From assembly GCA_028599115.1 (NCBI GenBank), contig JAQRMR010000053.1, positions 1 to 44,491 on the forward strand: a stretch of 44,491 nt of DNA, given 5' to 3'. How positions within the stretch are numbered: position 1 is the first letter of the stretch; every line of letters begins with the position of its first letter. A program made the position numbers and the translations under genes. A model generated the notes under the pieces. The model was not told the DNA's origin. It did not search any database and saw nothing but the letters and a program-made list of their open reading frames with translations. This document shows, in pieces, positions 1 through 8,852 of this stretch. This stretch comes from Methyloprofundus sp. GTDB lineage: Bacteria > Pseudomonadota > Gammaproteobacteria > Methylococcales > Methylomonadaceae.

Positions 1-129
1 CATGTAAGTACGCCATTTCAATTAACTAATCAGCAAAATGTAGTACAGGGTGAGGTGCGCTCTACTGGGATTTATTTACAGGAAAATGGAAGTGTGGGAA
101 CGATTCAGCAAATAGATTATAAGGTTTAG
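1..129 (+). CDS. 3' end of an unidentified gene (cut by window edge)
   Basis: Frame 1 is open from the first base and ends at a TAG at 127-129, giving the last 42 residues of a protein that starts outside the window. The tail is polar, rich in Gln, Val and Thr, and ends in DYKV. I do not recognise a family from it. Its stop overlaps the stop of the convergent DUF2835 gene by a few bases, the kind of tail-to-tail overlap seen between real neighbouring genes. Function unknown. Confidence 0.5.
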   Translation, partial: HVSTPFQLTNQQNVVQGEVRSTGIYLQENGSVGTIQQIDYKV

Positions 130-374
130 GCTTGAGTTGATAAGTTGTTGAGCTTTTTAATGGCAACGAATTTATTTTCTGTGGTTAATTCCATTTCAAA
201 ATAGCCATAAATGCCATCGTGACTGAGAAATTGCTTAATATTATGCGCAGGAAATTTTATTAAGCGGCCATCATCAGCACGGGTGGAGATATTTTTTGCT
301 GAGCCCTGATAAACACGTAAAAACTGTTCAGCAGAGATGCCCAGTTGGAAGCGAATAAATTGATGTTTTGCCAT
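126..374 (-). CDS. DUF2835 family small protein
   Basis: This 82-aa protein matches the layout of the DUF2835 family: an N-terminal 'Y-x-G-x-A' stretch (VYQGSAKNI), then an 'R-A-D-D-G-R-x-I-x-F-P-A' block, then 'HDGIYGYFE' and a C-terminal basic 'KKL'. These residues are seen directly; the family name is from memory. The family is usually about 70 aa, found in gammaproteobacteria, with no established function. There is no signal peptide or membrane segment, so it should be cytoplasmic. It is convergent with the fragment at the left edge and lies downstream of htpX on the same strand, separated from it by a strong terminator, so it is probably transcribed separately. Confidence 0.8.
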   Translation of the reverse strand: MAKHQFIRFQLGISAEQFLRVYQGSAKNISTRADDGRLIKFPAHNIKQFLSHDGIYGYFEMELTTENKFVAIKKLNNLSTQA

Positions 375-397
375 AATTGAGAATATAAATACGGGTT

Positions 398-435
398 AAA
401 AAGCCACCACTGTCCTGTATCAGTGGTGGCTTTTT
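398..435 (-). terminator. intrinsic terminator downstream of htpX
   Basis: AAAAAGCCACCACTG pairs perfectly with CAGTGGTGGCTTTTT around an 8-nt loop. Read on the minus strand the stem is followed by a T run, so it should end htpX transcription just after its stop codon. The A/T tails make it look bidirectional. Confidence 0.9.
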
Positions 436-437
436 AC

Positions 438-1313
438 TTAACGCTGGTTTTGTAATGCAGCAATACGCTCTTCTAAAGGTGGATGACTCATAAATAGTTT
501 TTTAACTTCTGAACCATTAATAGCAAAAGCAGCTAATTGCCCGGGTAACTCTTCTGGCTCATGTGCACGTTGTAATGCACGTAATGCACCAATCATTTTT
601 TCTTTACCGGCTAAATGTGCGCCGCCTACATCGGCTTTAAATTCGCGGTAGCGAGAGAACCATGCAACAAGCATAGAAGCTAAGAAAGAAAGTACAATTT
701 GTGCAACCAACTGCGTTATAAAATAAGCAATTCCATGACCTTCTTCATTTTTAAAAATAAGACGATCAACGGTATGGCCTATGATTGTTGCAAAGAAATA
801 CACAAACGTATTTACCACGCCTTGCATTAATGCCATTGTTACCATGTCGCCATTAGCAACGTGCGAAATTTCATGTCCCACAACGGCTTCTACTTCGTCT
901 TGTGACATAGCATGTAATAAGCCAGTGCTAACAGCAACTAAAGAGCTATTTTTAGTCATGCCGGTTGCAAAAGCATTGGCATCTGGAGATTGAAAAATAC
1001 CTACTTCAGGCATATCTATACCAGCTTCACGGGCTTGTTTTGCAACAATACTAACCAACCACTGTTCTGTTTGGTTTTGTGCTTGTTCAATAACGTGTAC
1101 TCCCATTGCTCTTTTAGCTGACCATTTGGAAATGGCTAAAGAGATGAAGGACCCTGTCATACCGATAACAGCTGACATCACTAATAAGGCGTTTAAGTTA
1201 AGGTCTACGCCTTGTGCATCTAAAATACCATTTAGGCCTAAAAGGCTGAAAACGATACTAATAACCGCCATAATGGCAATATTAGTGGCTAAAAAAAGAA
1301 CAATTCGCATCAT
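438..1313 (-). CDS. htpX: HtpX, membrane zinc metalloprotease (M48B)
   Basis: HtpX is an inner-membrane zinc endopeptidase that, with FtsH, degrades misfolded membrane proteins. The 291-aa length is typical. The zinc motif HEISH is at residues 147-151 inside VVGHEISHVANGD, with a downstream Glu in the 'REFKADVGGA' stretch that fits the third zinc ligand. Hydrophobic segments near residues 5-27 and 42-62 form the N-terminal hairpin, and two more (about 160-180 and 195-220) follow the active site. The ORF starts with two Met codons, so the start could be one codon downstream. In E. coli the gene is under CpxR and heat-shock control; I see no clear CpxR box here. It is divergent from nudF across 126 bp. 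Confidence 0.96.
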   Translation of the reverse strand: MMRIVLFLATNIAIMAVISIVFSLLGLNGILDAQGVDLNLNALLVMSAVIGMTGSFISLAISKWSAKRAMGVHVIEQAQNQTEQWLVSIVAKQAREAGIDMPEVGIFQSPDANAFATGMTKNSSLVAVSTGLLHAMSQDEVEAVVGHEISHVANGDMVTMALMQGVVNTFVYFFATIIGHTVDRLIFKNEEGHGIAYFITQLVAQIVLSFLASMLVAWFSRYREFKADVGGAHLAGKEKMIGALRALQRAHEPEELPGQLAAFAINGSEVKKLFMSHPPLEERIAALQNQR

Positions 1314-1439
1314 AGTAGTTAAACCTCAAATAATAGGGATAAAATAAAAATTCACCCGTCTATTTTTATTTTTTATAAGGGTGAGTTGCTATAGATATGG
1401 TGTGCTTCTGCAAAATTACAATACGAAAGGGCTGAGGAA

Positions 1440-2027
1440 ATGAAAAAAGAATTTAAAATAATTAAAAAAGAAGTGATGCATGATGGTTTTTTTAGCCTCA
1501 ATAAATACCAAGTTCAGCATACTTTATTTGCTGGTGGTTGGAGCGAGGTTTTAACGCGTGAACTTTTTGAGCGTGGTAACTGTGTGGCTGTTTTACTTTA
1601 TGATCCAGAAAAAGATAAAGTAGTGATTATTGAGCAATTTCGTTTAGGTCCGATTGATGAACCAAAGAGTGCGTGGATGTTGGAAATTGTCGCAGGTATT
1701 ATTGATGCAGGAGAAACCGCAGAGCAGGTAGCCTATCGAGAGTCGGAAGAAGAGGCGGGCTGTGTGGTAAAGAAAATGCATTTTATTAATGAATTTTATA
1801 CCTCACCGGGTGGTGCATCAGAGAAAATTAGTTTGTTTTACGGGGAAGTTAATTCTGATGATATTGGCGGTTTACATGGATTGGCGCATGAACATGAAGA
1901 TATTTTAGTAAAAACAGTGAGTTCTGAGGAGGCTTATCAAATGATAGAAGATGGGAGAATTGAGTCGGCAATTCCTATTATTGCGATTCAATGGTTAGCA
2001 CTGAATAAACATCATTTACCGGTTTAA
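1440..2027 (+). CDS. nudF: ADP-ribose pyrophosphatase (Nudix hydrolase NudF)
   Basis: This 195-aa protein carries a complete Nudix box, from GIIDAGETAEQVAY to RESEEEAG, which fits G-x5-E-x7-R-E-x2-E-E-x-G. N-terminal sequence 'GFFSLNKYQVQH' and the later 'TSPGGASEKISLFYGEV' and 'GLAHEHEDI' segments resemble E. coli NudF, which hydrolyses ADP-ribose to AMP and ribose-5-phosphate. It should be cytoplasmic and Mg-dependent. The start ATG has a GAGG only two bases upstream, an unusually short spacing; the next Met (residue 13) has no better site and would cut into the conserved N-terminus. It is followed after about 55 bp by the MFS gene and may be co-transcribed with it. Confidence 0.93.
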   Translation: MKKEFKIIKKEVMHDGFFSLNKYQVQHTLFAGGWSEVLTRELFERGNCVAVLLYDPEKDKVVIIEQFRLGPIDEPKSAWMLEIVAGIIDAGETAEQVAYRESEEEAGCVVKKMHFINEFYTSPGGASEKISLFYGEVNSDDIGGLHGLAHEHEDILVKTVSSEEAYQMIEDGRIESAIPIIAIQWLALNKHHLPV

Positions 2028-2083
2028 AACTGCTAGAATGAATAGTTCATATTTTTAGTTTGATTGCATAGGGAAGTACAGAT

Positions 2084-3475
2084 TTGACACACGTTCAAGA
2101 TATAACCAGCTCCATGTCTTCATTGGAGCGCCGCGCGACTTTATCCTTATCGAGTATTTATGCATTACGCATGCTCGGTTTATTTATGATTTTGCCGGTA
2201 TTGTCTTTATTTGCCGAGACTTTAGAGGATGCTACACCTTTATTAATTGGTTTGGCGATTAGTATTTATGGATTGACGCAGGCTTTATTACAAATTCCTT
2301 TTGGTTTATTGTCTGACCGATTTGGGCGTAAGAAAATCATTATTATTGGTTTGATTTTGTTTACCTCAGGTAGCATTGTCGCGGCACTTTCTACCAGCAT
2401 TTATGGTGTTTTAATCGGTCGAGCCTTGCAAGGCAGTGGCGCTATTGCAGCAGCGATTATGGCACTGGTGGCAGACTTAACCGATGAAGTGCATCGCACA
2501 AAAGCAATGGCGATGATTGGCGCAAGTATTGGTGTTTCTTTTGGCGTGGCTATGACAATAGGGCCAATTATTGCAGGCTTTGCAGGTGTCCAAGGGGTTT
2601 TTTGGTTAACTGCAATGCTGTCATTTTTAGCCATTTTTGTGGTTTTATTTATTGTGCCTAACCCAACCCAATTAAAAGTACATAGAGATGCTGAGTTAGA
2701 CCCTAAGCAGTTTATTAATGTTTTAAAAAATAAAGATTTATTGCGCTTAGATTACGGTATTTTTATTTTGCATTTAATTTTAACGGCAAGTTTTATTGTT
2801 GTGCCGTTATTGTTGCGTGATGCAGGCTTGTTAGCGAAAGATCATTGGATGGTGTATTTACCTGTCTTAGTTTTATCGATGGCGATGATTGTGCCTTTTG
2901 TTATTATTGCTGAGAAAAAGCGCAAAATGAAAGTAGTGTTTATTGGTGCAGTTGCTACAGTTTTATTGGCTGATTTAGCGCTCTATTATTTTGATAATAC
3001 CCTGTGGTATTTAATTGCTGGTTTAGGTTTATTTTTTTGTGGCTTTAACTTATTAGAAGCGACTTTGCCTTCTTTGATTTCCAAAACAGCACCGGGTAAC
3101 TTAAAAGGTACCGCTATGGGCGCGTATTCTAGTTCGCAATTTATGGGCGCTTTTGTAGGTGGCTCAATAGGTGGCTGGATTTATGGAGAATGGGGCGCAA
3201 ATTACGTGTTTTTATTGTGTGCCGTTGCTGCCAGTACTTGGTTAATTGTCGCTTTGTTTATGAATGCACCGCAATATCTAGCAAATTTATTAGTCTCAAC
3301 TGAAGATATAGCCGAAGAACATATTGCTGGTTTTATGACCGCTGTTTTAGAGGTAAAAGGGGTCGCTAGTCATATACTGCAAGCGAATGAGCAGGTTTTA
3401 TATATTAAAGTCGATAATAGTCAGTTGGATAAAGAGCGCTTGCAAGCGATAATTACTCAGCATACTGAGGGGTGA
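2084..3475 (+). CDS. yajR: MFS transporter of the YajR type with C-terminal YAM-like domain
   Basis: A 463-aa major facilitator protein with about 12 membrane helices over residues 20-395. The canonical motif A is seen as 'GLLSDRFGRKKIII' near residue 75, and the second helix pair has 'GRALQGSGAIAAAIMALVADL'. The last roughly 65 residues are soluble and mixed alpha/beta ('AVLEVKGVASHILQANEQVLYIKVD'), matching the ferredoxin-like YAM domain of E. coli YajR. Substrate is not established for this family; a drug or proton antiport role is only inferred. The annotated start is TTG with a GGGAAG upstream; an ATG at residue 11 is an alternative. The YajR name rests on overall resemblance and the C-terminal domain. 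Confidence 0.87.
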   Translation: MTHVQDITSSMSSLERRATLSLSSIYALRMLGLFMILPVLSLFAETLEDATPLLIGLAISIYGLTQALLQIPFGLLSDRFGRKKIIIIGLILFTSGSIVAALSTSIYGVLIGRALQGSGAIAAAIMALVADLTDEVHRTKAMAMIGASIGVSFGVAMTIGPIIAGFAGVQGVFWLTAMLSFLAIFVVLFIVPNPTQLKVHRDAELDPKQFINVLKNKDLLRLDYGIFILHLILTASFIVVPLLLRDAGLLAKDHWMVYLPVLVLSMAMIVPFVIIAEKKRKMKVVFIGAVATVLLADLALYYFDNTLWYLIAGLGLFFCGFNLLEATLPSLISKTAPGNLKGTAMGAYSSSQFMGAFVGGSIGGWIYGEWGANYVFLLCAVAASTWLIVALFMNAPQYLANLLVSTEDIAEEHIAGFMTAVLEVKGVASHILQANEQVLYIKVDNSQLDKERLQAIITQHTEG

Positions 3476-3543
3476 AAATTCAATAATATCCGAGTTTGAC
3501 TTGTCTTTCGGGTGTTATTAAACCCTCGTCCCTGAGGTATAAA

Positions 3544-4521
3544 TTAGAGATTGGATAATGCGAGTTCTAGTTGTTGCCAGTCTTGTTCTGTTTTAGGCAG
3601 CCCAAAACGTAAGCTATGTGGTTGATTAAATAAGCGGGTGAAAACAGCTTGTTGGGCAAGATTTTGGTGTATTGCTTGTGCGTGGTTGGTTTCTATCCAT
3701 TGAAAAAGAGCATTTGAACCCGTAGGAGCTAGTGCATACCCACTCAGAAGCTCCTTTAAACGTTGGCTTTGGTGCTGTAACTGCAGGCGCGTTTGTTGTT
3801 GCCATGCTTTATTTTGTAAAGCATGCGCAGTGACTAATCGGCTAGGGTTGCTAATCGTCCAAGGGCCAAGCTGTTCATTGAGCGCGTCTAAAATAGTAGG
3901 TTCGGCTAATACAAAGCCACTTCTTATACCGGCTAGACCAAAGAATTTGCCAATAGAGCGTAATATAATCAAGCCTTTTTGTGGGCTTAGAGTGCTTAGG
4001 CTTAGTTCGGGGGTGCAATCTATAAAAGCTTCATCAATAATGAGCCAGCCATTTCTTTTGTTGAGTTCTTTTAGCCAAGCTAAGCATTGCTGCTTGCTAA
4101 ATAGTATGCCGCTGGGATTATTGGGGTTAACAAGGACTAAGTTATCTAGGTGTTGGATATTTGCATCAATTTCATTAGGGAGTAAGGTGCGCAGACGGTG
4201 GCCTGCTTTTTTCCAAGCATAGGCGTGTTCTGCATAACTTGGAGCAACAAGCCCAGTTAATCCAGGTTTGCGCAAGAAGGGGAGTGCTTGAATGGCAGCT
4301 TGTGAACCTGCAACGGGGAGTATCGCAGGGCATTGATAATAATTCTGTGCAGTTGCCAGTAAGTTATCCTGCTCTTCAGGTAAGCGTAACCAAATATCGT
4401 TAGGTATGTGCGGTATTGGGTAGCCGTTAGGGTTAATTCCCGTTGATAAGTCTAGCCATTGCTTTAATGGAATTTGATAGTATTCAGCAGCTTCTAATAA
4501 TCGACCTCCATGTTTAAGCAA
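3544..4521 (-). CDS. cobC: CobC/CobD-type L-threonine-O-3-phosphate decarboxylase
   Basis: A 325-aa fold-type I PLP enzyme. It starts with HGG and 'DLSTGINPNGYP', the signature of the cobalamin threonine-phosphate decarboxylases, has the 'NPNNPSG' motif near residue 132, the 'IIDEAFIDC' strand, and the Schiff-base lysine in 'RSIGKFFGLAGIRSGF' (Lys192). It makes (R)-1-amino-2-propanol O-2-phosphate, the linker of the cobalamin nucleotide loop. It is downstream of and overlaps the cbiB/cobD gene by 8 bp, and CbiB attaches this product, so the two are one operon. The symbol follows Pseudomonas usage; in Salmonella the same enzyme is called CobD. Confidence 0.92.
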   Translation of the reverse strand: MLKHGGRLLEAAEYYQIPLKQWLDLSTGINPNGYPIPHIPNDIWLRLPEEQDNLLATAQNYYQCPAILPVAGSQAAIQALPFLRKPGLTGLVAPSYAEHAYAWKKAGHRLRTLLPNEIDANIQHLDNLVLVNPNNPSGILFSKQQCLAWLKELNKRNGWLIIDEAFIDCTPELSLSTLSPQKGLIILRSIGKFFGLAGIRSGFVLAEPTILDALNEQLGPWTISNPSRLVTAHALQNKAWQQQTRLQLQHQSQRLKELLSGYALAPTGSNALFQWIETNHAQAIHQNLAQQAVFTRLFNQPHSLRFGLPKTEQDWQQLELALSNL

Positions 4522-5419
4522 GGGTTTCTCCTATAAAGATAAGACTTACCCAGAGAGCCAAGCATAGTAAAACCAGCAGGTTAGCGCGCTTTATGTCTTG
4601 GAATATGGGTGATCGACCTAAGCCGAGTATTGGCTTTTGTTTTAGCTGGCCATGATAAATGGCAGCACCTCCTAGTTGTATTTGCAGTGCGCCTGCGCCA
4701 GAACTCATTACAACACCCGCATTAGGGCTTTCACAGAAGGGACTTTGTTTTTGATAGCAGGCCCAAGCACTTTTTGAGTGACCTAAGAGTAAGTAGCTTA
4801 AGGCAGTGAGTCGAGAGGGAATCCAATTTAAGATATCGTCTAATTTAGCAGCAGCATAGCCGAAGTTTAAATAATGGGTGTTTTTATAACCCCACATCGC
4901 ATCTAAAGTATTGCTTAACCGATAAAAGATAACGCCAACAGGGCCGGCAATAATAAACCAAAAAATGGCCGAGAAAATTGCATCAGCGCCATTTTCTAAA
5001 GTTGTTTCGATGGTTGCTTTACATATTTCGTGGCGACTCATTTGCTGTGTTTCACGACTGACAATCATGGAAATGGCATGCCGTGCCAATTTGAGGTCAT
5101 TAGCAACCAGCGGGCGGTAAACGGCTAAAGTATGTTGCAATAGGCTTTTGGGTGCGATACAAAAATATAAGATGAGGGGGTTAAGGGCAGGACTACTCTG
5201 GGTTAAAATAGAAGTTAAAACCAGTAACGGGCTAATGGCGATTATTAAAGCAATGAAACCACGAGTTTTTTGCTGCTTAATGCTGCTATTTTTTGCATGT
5301 AGTTTACGTTCAAGATAGTTTGCCCAGCGCCCAAAGCCTACTAAAGGGTGGTACTTTTTGGGTTCGCCAAAGATAAAATCAAGTAATAAAGCGACTACAA
5401 CGGTAAAAAAGAGAGACAT
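4514..5419 (-). CDS. cobD: adenosylcobinamide-phosphate synthase (CbiB/CobD)
   Basis: This integral membrane enzyme amidates adenosylcobyric acid with aminopropanol (phosphate). The family N-terminus 'LLLDFIFGEPKKYHPLVGFG' is present, followed by several membrane segments, a 'SRETQQMSRHEICKATIETT' region, the 'ENGADAIFSAIFWFIIAGPVG' helix and the C-terminal 'LGGAAIYHG' stretch. The ORF-track start at 5521 adds 34 residues not typical of the family, and it would run back over the divergent cobQ start; the ATG at 5417-5419 (MSLFFTVVVALLLDF) is better. From that start the protein is 301 aa. It is divergent from cobQ with only 37 bp between the starts and translationally coupled to cobC. Confidence 0.92.
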   Translation of the reverse strand: MSLFFTVVVALLLDFIFGEPKKYHPLVGFGRWANYLERKLHAKNSSIKQQKTRGFIALIIAISPLLVLTSILTQSSPALNPLILYFCIAPKSLLQHTLAVYRPLVANDLKLARHAISMIVSRETQQMSRHEICKATIETTLENGADAIFSAIFWFIIAGPVGVIFYRLSNTLDAMWGYKNTHYLNFGYAAAKLDDILNWIPSRLTALSYLLLGHSKSAWACYQKQSPFCESPNAGVVMSSGAGALQIQLGGAAIYHGQLKQKPILGLGRSPIFQDIKRANLLVLLCLALWVSLIFIGETLA

Positions 5420-5456
5420 TAAGTAATTATAAGTTGGGTCGTTACAAAGGAAAAGA

Positions 5457-6923
5457 ATGCAAGCAATAACATTAATGATACAAGGAACAACATCTGATGC
5501 AGGCAAGAGTGCATTGGTCACTGGATTATGCCGGTATTATAAACGCAAAGGACAACGTGTGGTGCCGTTTAAACCACAAAATATGGCCTTAAACAGTGCG
5601 GTGACAATTGATGGTGGCGAAATTGGCCGAGCGCAAGCTGTGCAAGCGCAAGCCTGTGGGTTAGAGCCGCATACGGATATGAATCCTGTGTTATTAAAGC
5701 CTAATTCAGATAAAACCGCTCAAGTTATCCTTCAGGGTAAAGCATTGAATAACTTTAATGCTAAGTCTTATCATGCCTATAAACCTAAAGTGATGCCGGC
5801 TATTTTAGAATCTTATGGTCGCTTAAAACAGCAGTATGATTATATTGTCGTTGAAGGGGCAGGTAGCCCAGCAGAAATTAATTTACGTGATCGTGATGTG
5901 GCCAATATGGGCTTTGCAGAAGAAGTTAATTGTCCAGTTATTATTGTTGCCGATATAGAAAAAGGGGGTGTTTTTGCTCACCTAGTTGGGACATTGGATT
6001 TATTAAGCCAAACTGAGCAAGATCGAGTGTTAGGCTTTGTGATTAACCGATTTCGAGGCGATATTGATATTTTACAGCCGGGCATTGATTGGTTAGAGCA
6101 GCGCACGGGCAAGCCTGTTTTTGGGGTGTTACCGTATTTGCATGGACTGTATTTGGAGTCTGAGGACAGCGTTGCGACTCATCAAGTTGCGATAGAAAAA
6201 AATGACTTTTATATTGTTGTGCCAAGTTTACCAAGAATGAGTAATCATACGGATTTTGATGCTTTACGCTTGCAACCTGGGGTTAATATTCAATTCCTAC
6301 GCCATTCAGATGATTTGCAAAAAGCAGATTTGATTATCTTGCCGGGAAGTAAGTCTGTCAGGGATGATTTGAAATGGCTAAAAGAGCAGGGTTGGGAGGG
6401 GGTTATTCAACAGCACTTACGTTATGGCGGTAAAGTAATGGGCATTTGCGGTGGTTATCAAATGCTAGGAGACATGGTTCATGATCCTTTAGGAGTGGAA
6501 GGAAAGGCTGGCTCTAGTGATGGTTTGGGGTTATTAGCCATGCAAACGCGATTAACCGCTGATAAGCAACTAAAGAGAGTAGAAGGTTGTTTTTATAGTG
6601 ATGATATTGCATTTGCAGGTTATGAAATACATGCAGGTATTTCTGAAGGTGAGGCGTTATTAAAACCATTCTTAAAAATGTCATCAGGTGAGAGTGAAGG
6701 CGCGGTATCAAGTGATAATAAAATTATAGGAACGTATGTACATGGGATTTTTGATATAACTCAGGCCTGTGAGGCGCTATTAAAATGGGCAGGAGTTGGT
6801 GAAATTTCTATGGTAGATTTTTCGGAGTTGTCAGAGCAAGGAATAGACTTGATGGCTGATACGGTAGAGGCTTATTTGGATCATTCAAAACTTGAAAATA
6901 CTATCACTTTGTTTGGTAACTAA
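5457..6923 (+). CDS. cobQ: cobyric acid synthase (CobQ/CbiP)
   Basis: Glutamine-dependent amidase of four side chains of adenosylcobyrinic acid a,c-diamide. The N-terminal dethiobiotin-synthetase-like ATPase domain opens with '[20 protein letters not shown]' (P-loop). The '[11 protein letters not shown]' and '[11 protein letters not shown]' blocks follow. The C-terminal class I glutamine amidotransferase domain has its nucleophile Cys in '[12 protein letters not shown]' (around residue 330) and the catalytic His in 'GTYVHGIFD'. The 488-aa length is normal. An AAGGA lies 6-10 bases before the ATG. Divergent from the cobD-cobC operon, so the nucleotide-loop steps share one promoter region. A terminator lies directly after the stop. 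Confidence 0.96.
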   Translation: MQAITLMIQGTTSDAGKSALVTGLCRYYKRKGQRVVPFKPQNMALNSAVTIDGGEIGRAQAVQAQACGLEPHTDMNPVLLKPNSDKTAQVILQGKALNNFNAKSYHAYKPKVMPAILESYGRLKQQYDYIVVEGAGSPAEINLRDRDVANMGFAEEVNCPVIIVADIEKGGVFAHLVGTLDLLSQTEQDRVLGFVINRFRGDIDILQPGIDWLEQRTGKPVFGVLPYLHGLYLESEDSVATHQVAIEKNDFYIVVPSLPRMSNHTDFDALRLQPGVNIQFLRHSDDLQKADLIILPGSKSVRDDLKWLKEQGWEGVIQQHLRYGGKVMGICGGYQMLGDMVHDPLGVEGKAGSSDGLGLLAMQTRLTADKQLKRVEGCFYSDDIAFAGYEIHAGISEGEALLKPFLKMSSGESEGAVSSDNKIIGTYVHGIFDITQACEALLKWAGVGEISMVDFSELSEQGIDLMADTVEAYLDHSKLENTITLFGN

Positions 6924-6956
6924 AGAGGCTCAGCACTTTTAGTGATGAGCCTCTTT
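6922..6956 (+). terminator. intrinsic terminator between cobQ and a convergent lipoprotein gene
   Basis: AAAGAGGCTCA pairs with TGAGCCTCTTT, with a further weak CACT/AGTG pairing inside the loop. It begins in the cobQ stop codon and ends 12 bp from the stop of the convergent gene. The A and T tails make it usable in both directions. Confidence 0.8.
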
Positions 6957-6967
6957 AGTTGGTAGTA

Positions 6968-7306
6968 TTAAATATTATTTCTAACGGCAGTACCACGAAC
7001 TTGAGTGCAAGTATTACTCCATAAAATCCAATATTGAAAGTAAGAATCTGCTGTTATTTGGATAAGAGCATCTGTTTCAGGGACTTGAATTAGTGCGTCT
7101 TCTAGTGCATCTTTTGATTCATTGCCATCTGTTAGAGGAATTAACCCGAGTAGAGAGTAATAGCAATCATTTCCTTCTACCTCTTCGAGGATAGTATAGC
7201 TATTAGGTGCTAATGGGATGTTTGATGCGGAAACTCCGCCAGGGATATGTGCGCAAGCGGTTAAAAAAGAAAGGACTATAAGTGATAATGAAATTTTACG
7301 AAACAT
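6968..7306 (-). CDS. small lipoprotein, TRL-like layout
   Basis: A 112-aa protein with a lipoprotein signal peptide: charged start, hydrophobic stretch, and lipobox LTAC with Cys18. The mature part has 'GNDCYYSLLGLIPL-DGNESKDALEDAL' and ends with 'CTQVRGTAV'. This order (G-x-x-C-x-x-S-x-L-G-L, then a D-x-S helix, then C-x-x-V-x-G) resembles the small TRL-like family of unknown function; that link is from memory and uncertain. No Asp at position +2 after the Cys (it is Ala), so outer-membrane sorting is likely by the E. coli rule. It sits alone between cobQ and mltF. Confidence 0.7.
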   Translation of the reverse strand: MFRKISLSLIVLSFLTACAHIPGGVSASNIPLAPNSYTILEEVEGNDCYYSLLGLIPLTDGNESKDALEDALIQVPETDALIQITADSYFQYWILWSNTCTQVRGTAVRNNI

Positions 7307-7397
7307 GGAAATCCTATGGTGCAGATAGTTAATGTTAGTCTTTAGTATAACCTTAATTAATTAAACATTAAACTGTGTGTTCAGAGTGTGCTTCCTG

Positions 7398-8852
7398 TTA
7401 TTTTGTAATGACTGGCATAGCCCCATTTTCATTACGTTTTTTATTGTTAGTATCCCAGATGAGCAAGTCTACATAACTACGAATATTGGTCACATAGATG
7501 ACAGGTTCTTTGCCCCGAGCATAGCCATGCTTAGTTTGTGAATACCATTTTTTCTGAGATAGCAGGGGTAGCATTTCTTTAACATCAACCCATTTATCCG
7601 GATTTTTTCCAAATCGTTGGGCTAGGATACGAGCATCATTAACATGTCCAAAACCTACATTATAGGAAGCTAGGGCAAACCAGGTTCTGTCAGGTTCTTG
7701 AATTCTATTGGGGAATTTCTTGATACGCTGTTTTAAATAAAGCGCACCACCATAAATACTTTGTTTAGGGTCAGTTCTGTCAGTAACATGCAGGCCTTTT
7801 GCCGTACTTTGGGTAAGCATCATTAGGCCCCTGACACCCGTTGGAGAAACTGCTCGTTTATTCCAGTGAGATTCTTGATAGCTGATGGCAGCAAGTAGTC
7901 GCCAATCAATTTTATGTTTATTGGCGGCTTCTTTGAATAAATTCAGATAAAGTGGAAGGCGGCTGGAAACATGTTTTTTAAAGGTGCAGTTGCCTACATA
8001 GCGTATTTGTTTAACATGGCCATAATGGCGTTCAAGTAGTTGTGCAAGTGTTTTATTTTGTTGTATTTTTTTAAAGAATAATGCAGCCTCATTGTATAGG
8101 CTTAAGTCGTCAGACTTTGTAAAAGCCCAAGCAAATCGTCTTGGTGGGCTAATATCAAATGCAACATGTAGCTTAGGGTAAAAGCGGCGCAACAGTGTGA
8201 TTTGATTAGAGTCTGCAACGGTGTAATCAATGAGTCTTTCATTAATCAGGTAAAGCAATTCATCGGTTTCAAGTTCGGTATTAACTAGCCATTGAAGTTC
8301 AGGTGTCTCTTCTTTTAATAGTAATAAGGATTCATTATGGCTCGTTCCTTGAACGATTTCTAATATTCCTTGGCTAAGGTCCTCAGGTTTTTTAGGACGT
8401 TTTGTCCCTGATCGATAAACGAGTTGTTCTGTAATTTTTTGGTAGGCTGGGGTGAAAAGCAGGTGTTTATTACGCTCTTCGGTAATCGTTAGCCCAGCGG
8501 CAGAAAAATCAGCAAAACCACCTTGTTCAGTTTGTAACAAAATCTCAGAAAAAGTGGCAGGAACTTTGAAGTTAACTTTAACGCCTAAGTGCTGAGCAAA
8601 CAGGGTCACTAAATCATATTCTAAACCAGAAAAACCAGAGGCATTCTCATAAAAGGTTGTTTGGTCATAGCGACTGAGAACTGTAATAGAGCCTAGTTGT
8701 TTAACCCTGTCCAGTTGATTAATATAATAAGCGACCTTTTTATTACTATCTGAAAGGCTTCCAAAGAGAAGGAAGAATAATAAAAAAAGTCGCTTAAAAA
8801 GCAAAATTAACGAAGTGCTTTGTAATGGTTGATTAAGCCATTGGTCGAACAA
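7398..8852 (-). CDS. mltF: membrane-bound lytic murein transglycosylase F
   Basis: MltF cleaves the glycan strands of peptidoglycan, forming 1,6-anhydro ends. Two domains are visible: a periplasmic solute-binding-protein-3-like domain (about residues 50-275) with '[19 protein letters not shown]' and 'DYTVADSN', and a C-terminal SLT domain (about 300-460) with the catalytic Glu in '[10 protein letters not shown]', then '[12 protein letters not shown]' and '[16 protein letters not shown]'. The ORF start overlaps the end of pgi by 46 bp and puts 16 polar residues before the hydrophobic signal '[12 protein letters not shown]'. A TTG at about 8804, just after the pgi stop, would give a more usual signal peptide, but neither start has a clear ribosome site. 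It probably follows pgi in one transcript. Confidence 0.93.
   Translation of the reverse strand: MFDQWLNQPLQSTSLILLFKRLFLLFFLLFGSLSDSNKKVAYYINQLDRVKQLGSITVLSRYDQTTFYENASGFSGLEYDLVTLFAQHLGVKVNFKVPATFSEILLQTEQGGFADFSAAGLTITEERNKHLLFTPAYQKITEQLVYRSGTKRPKKPEDLSQGILEIVQGTSHNESLLLLKEETPELQWLVNTELETDELLYLINERLIDYTVADSNQITLLRRFYPKLHVAFDISPPRRFAWAFTKSDDLSLYNEAALFFKKIQQNKTLAQLLERHYGHVKQIRYVGNCTFKKHVSSRLPLYLNLFKEAANKHKIDWRLLAAISYQESHWNKRAVSPTGVRGLMMLTQSTAKGLHVTDRTDPKQSIYGGALYLKQRIKKFPNRIQEPDRTWFALASYNVGFGHVNDARILAQRFGKNPDKWVDVKEMLPLLSQKKWYSQTKHGYARGKEPVIYVTNIRSYVDLLIWDTNNKKRNENGAMPVITK

Noticed and set aside
781-993. Plus-strand ORF opposite htpX, and similar ORF-track entries inside other genes
   Set aside because: These lie wholly within well-supported genes in other frames, have no ribosome sites and no recognisable domains, so they are shadows.
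1351-1384. TTCACCC ... GGGTGA inverted repeat between htpX and nudF
   Set aside because: Short arms with a 21-nt AT-rich spacer; too weak to call an operator or terminator by itself.
3476-3543. Small hairpins (GGG/CCC and CCTC/GAGG) between yajR and cobC
   Set aside because: Short stems without a T run in either direction; convergent genes must end, but I cannot show a terminator here.
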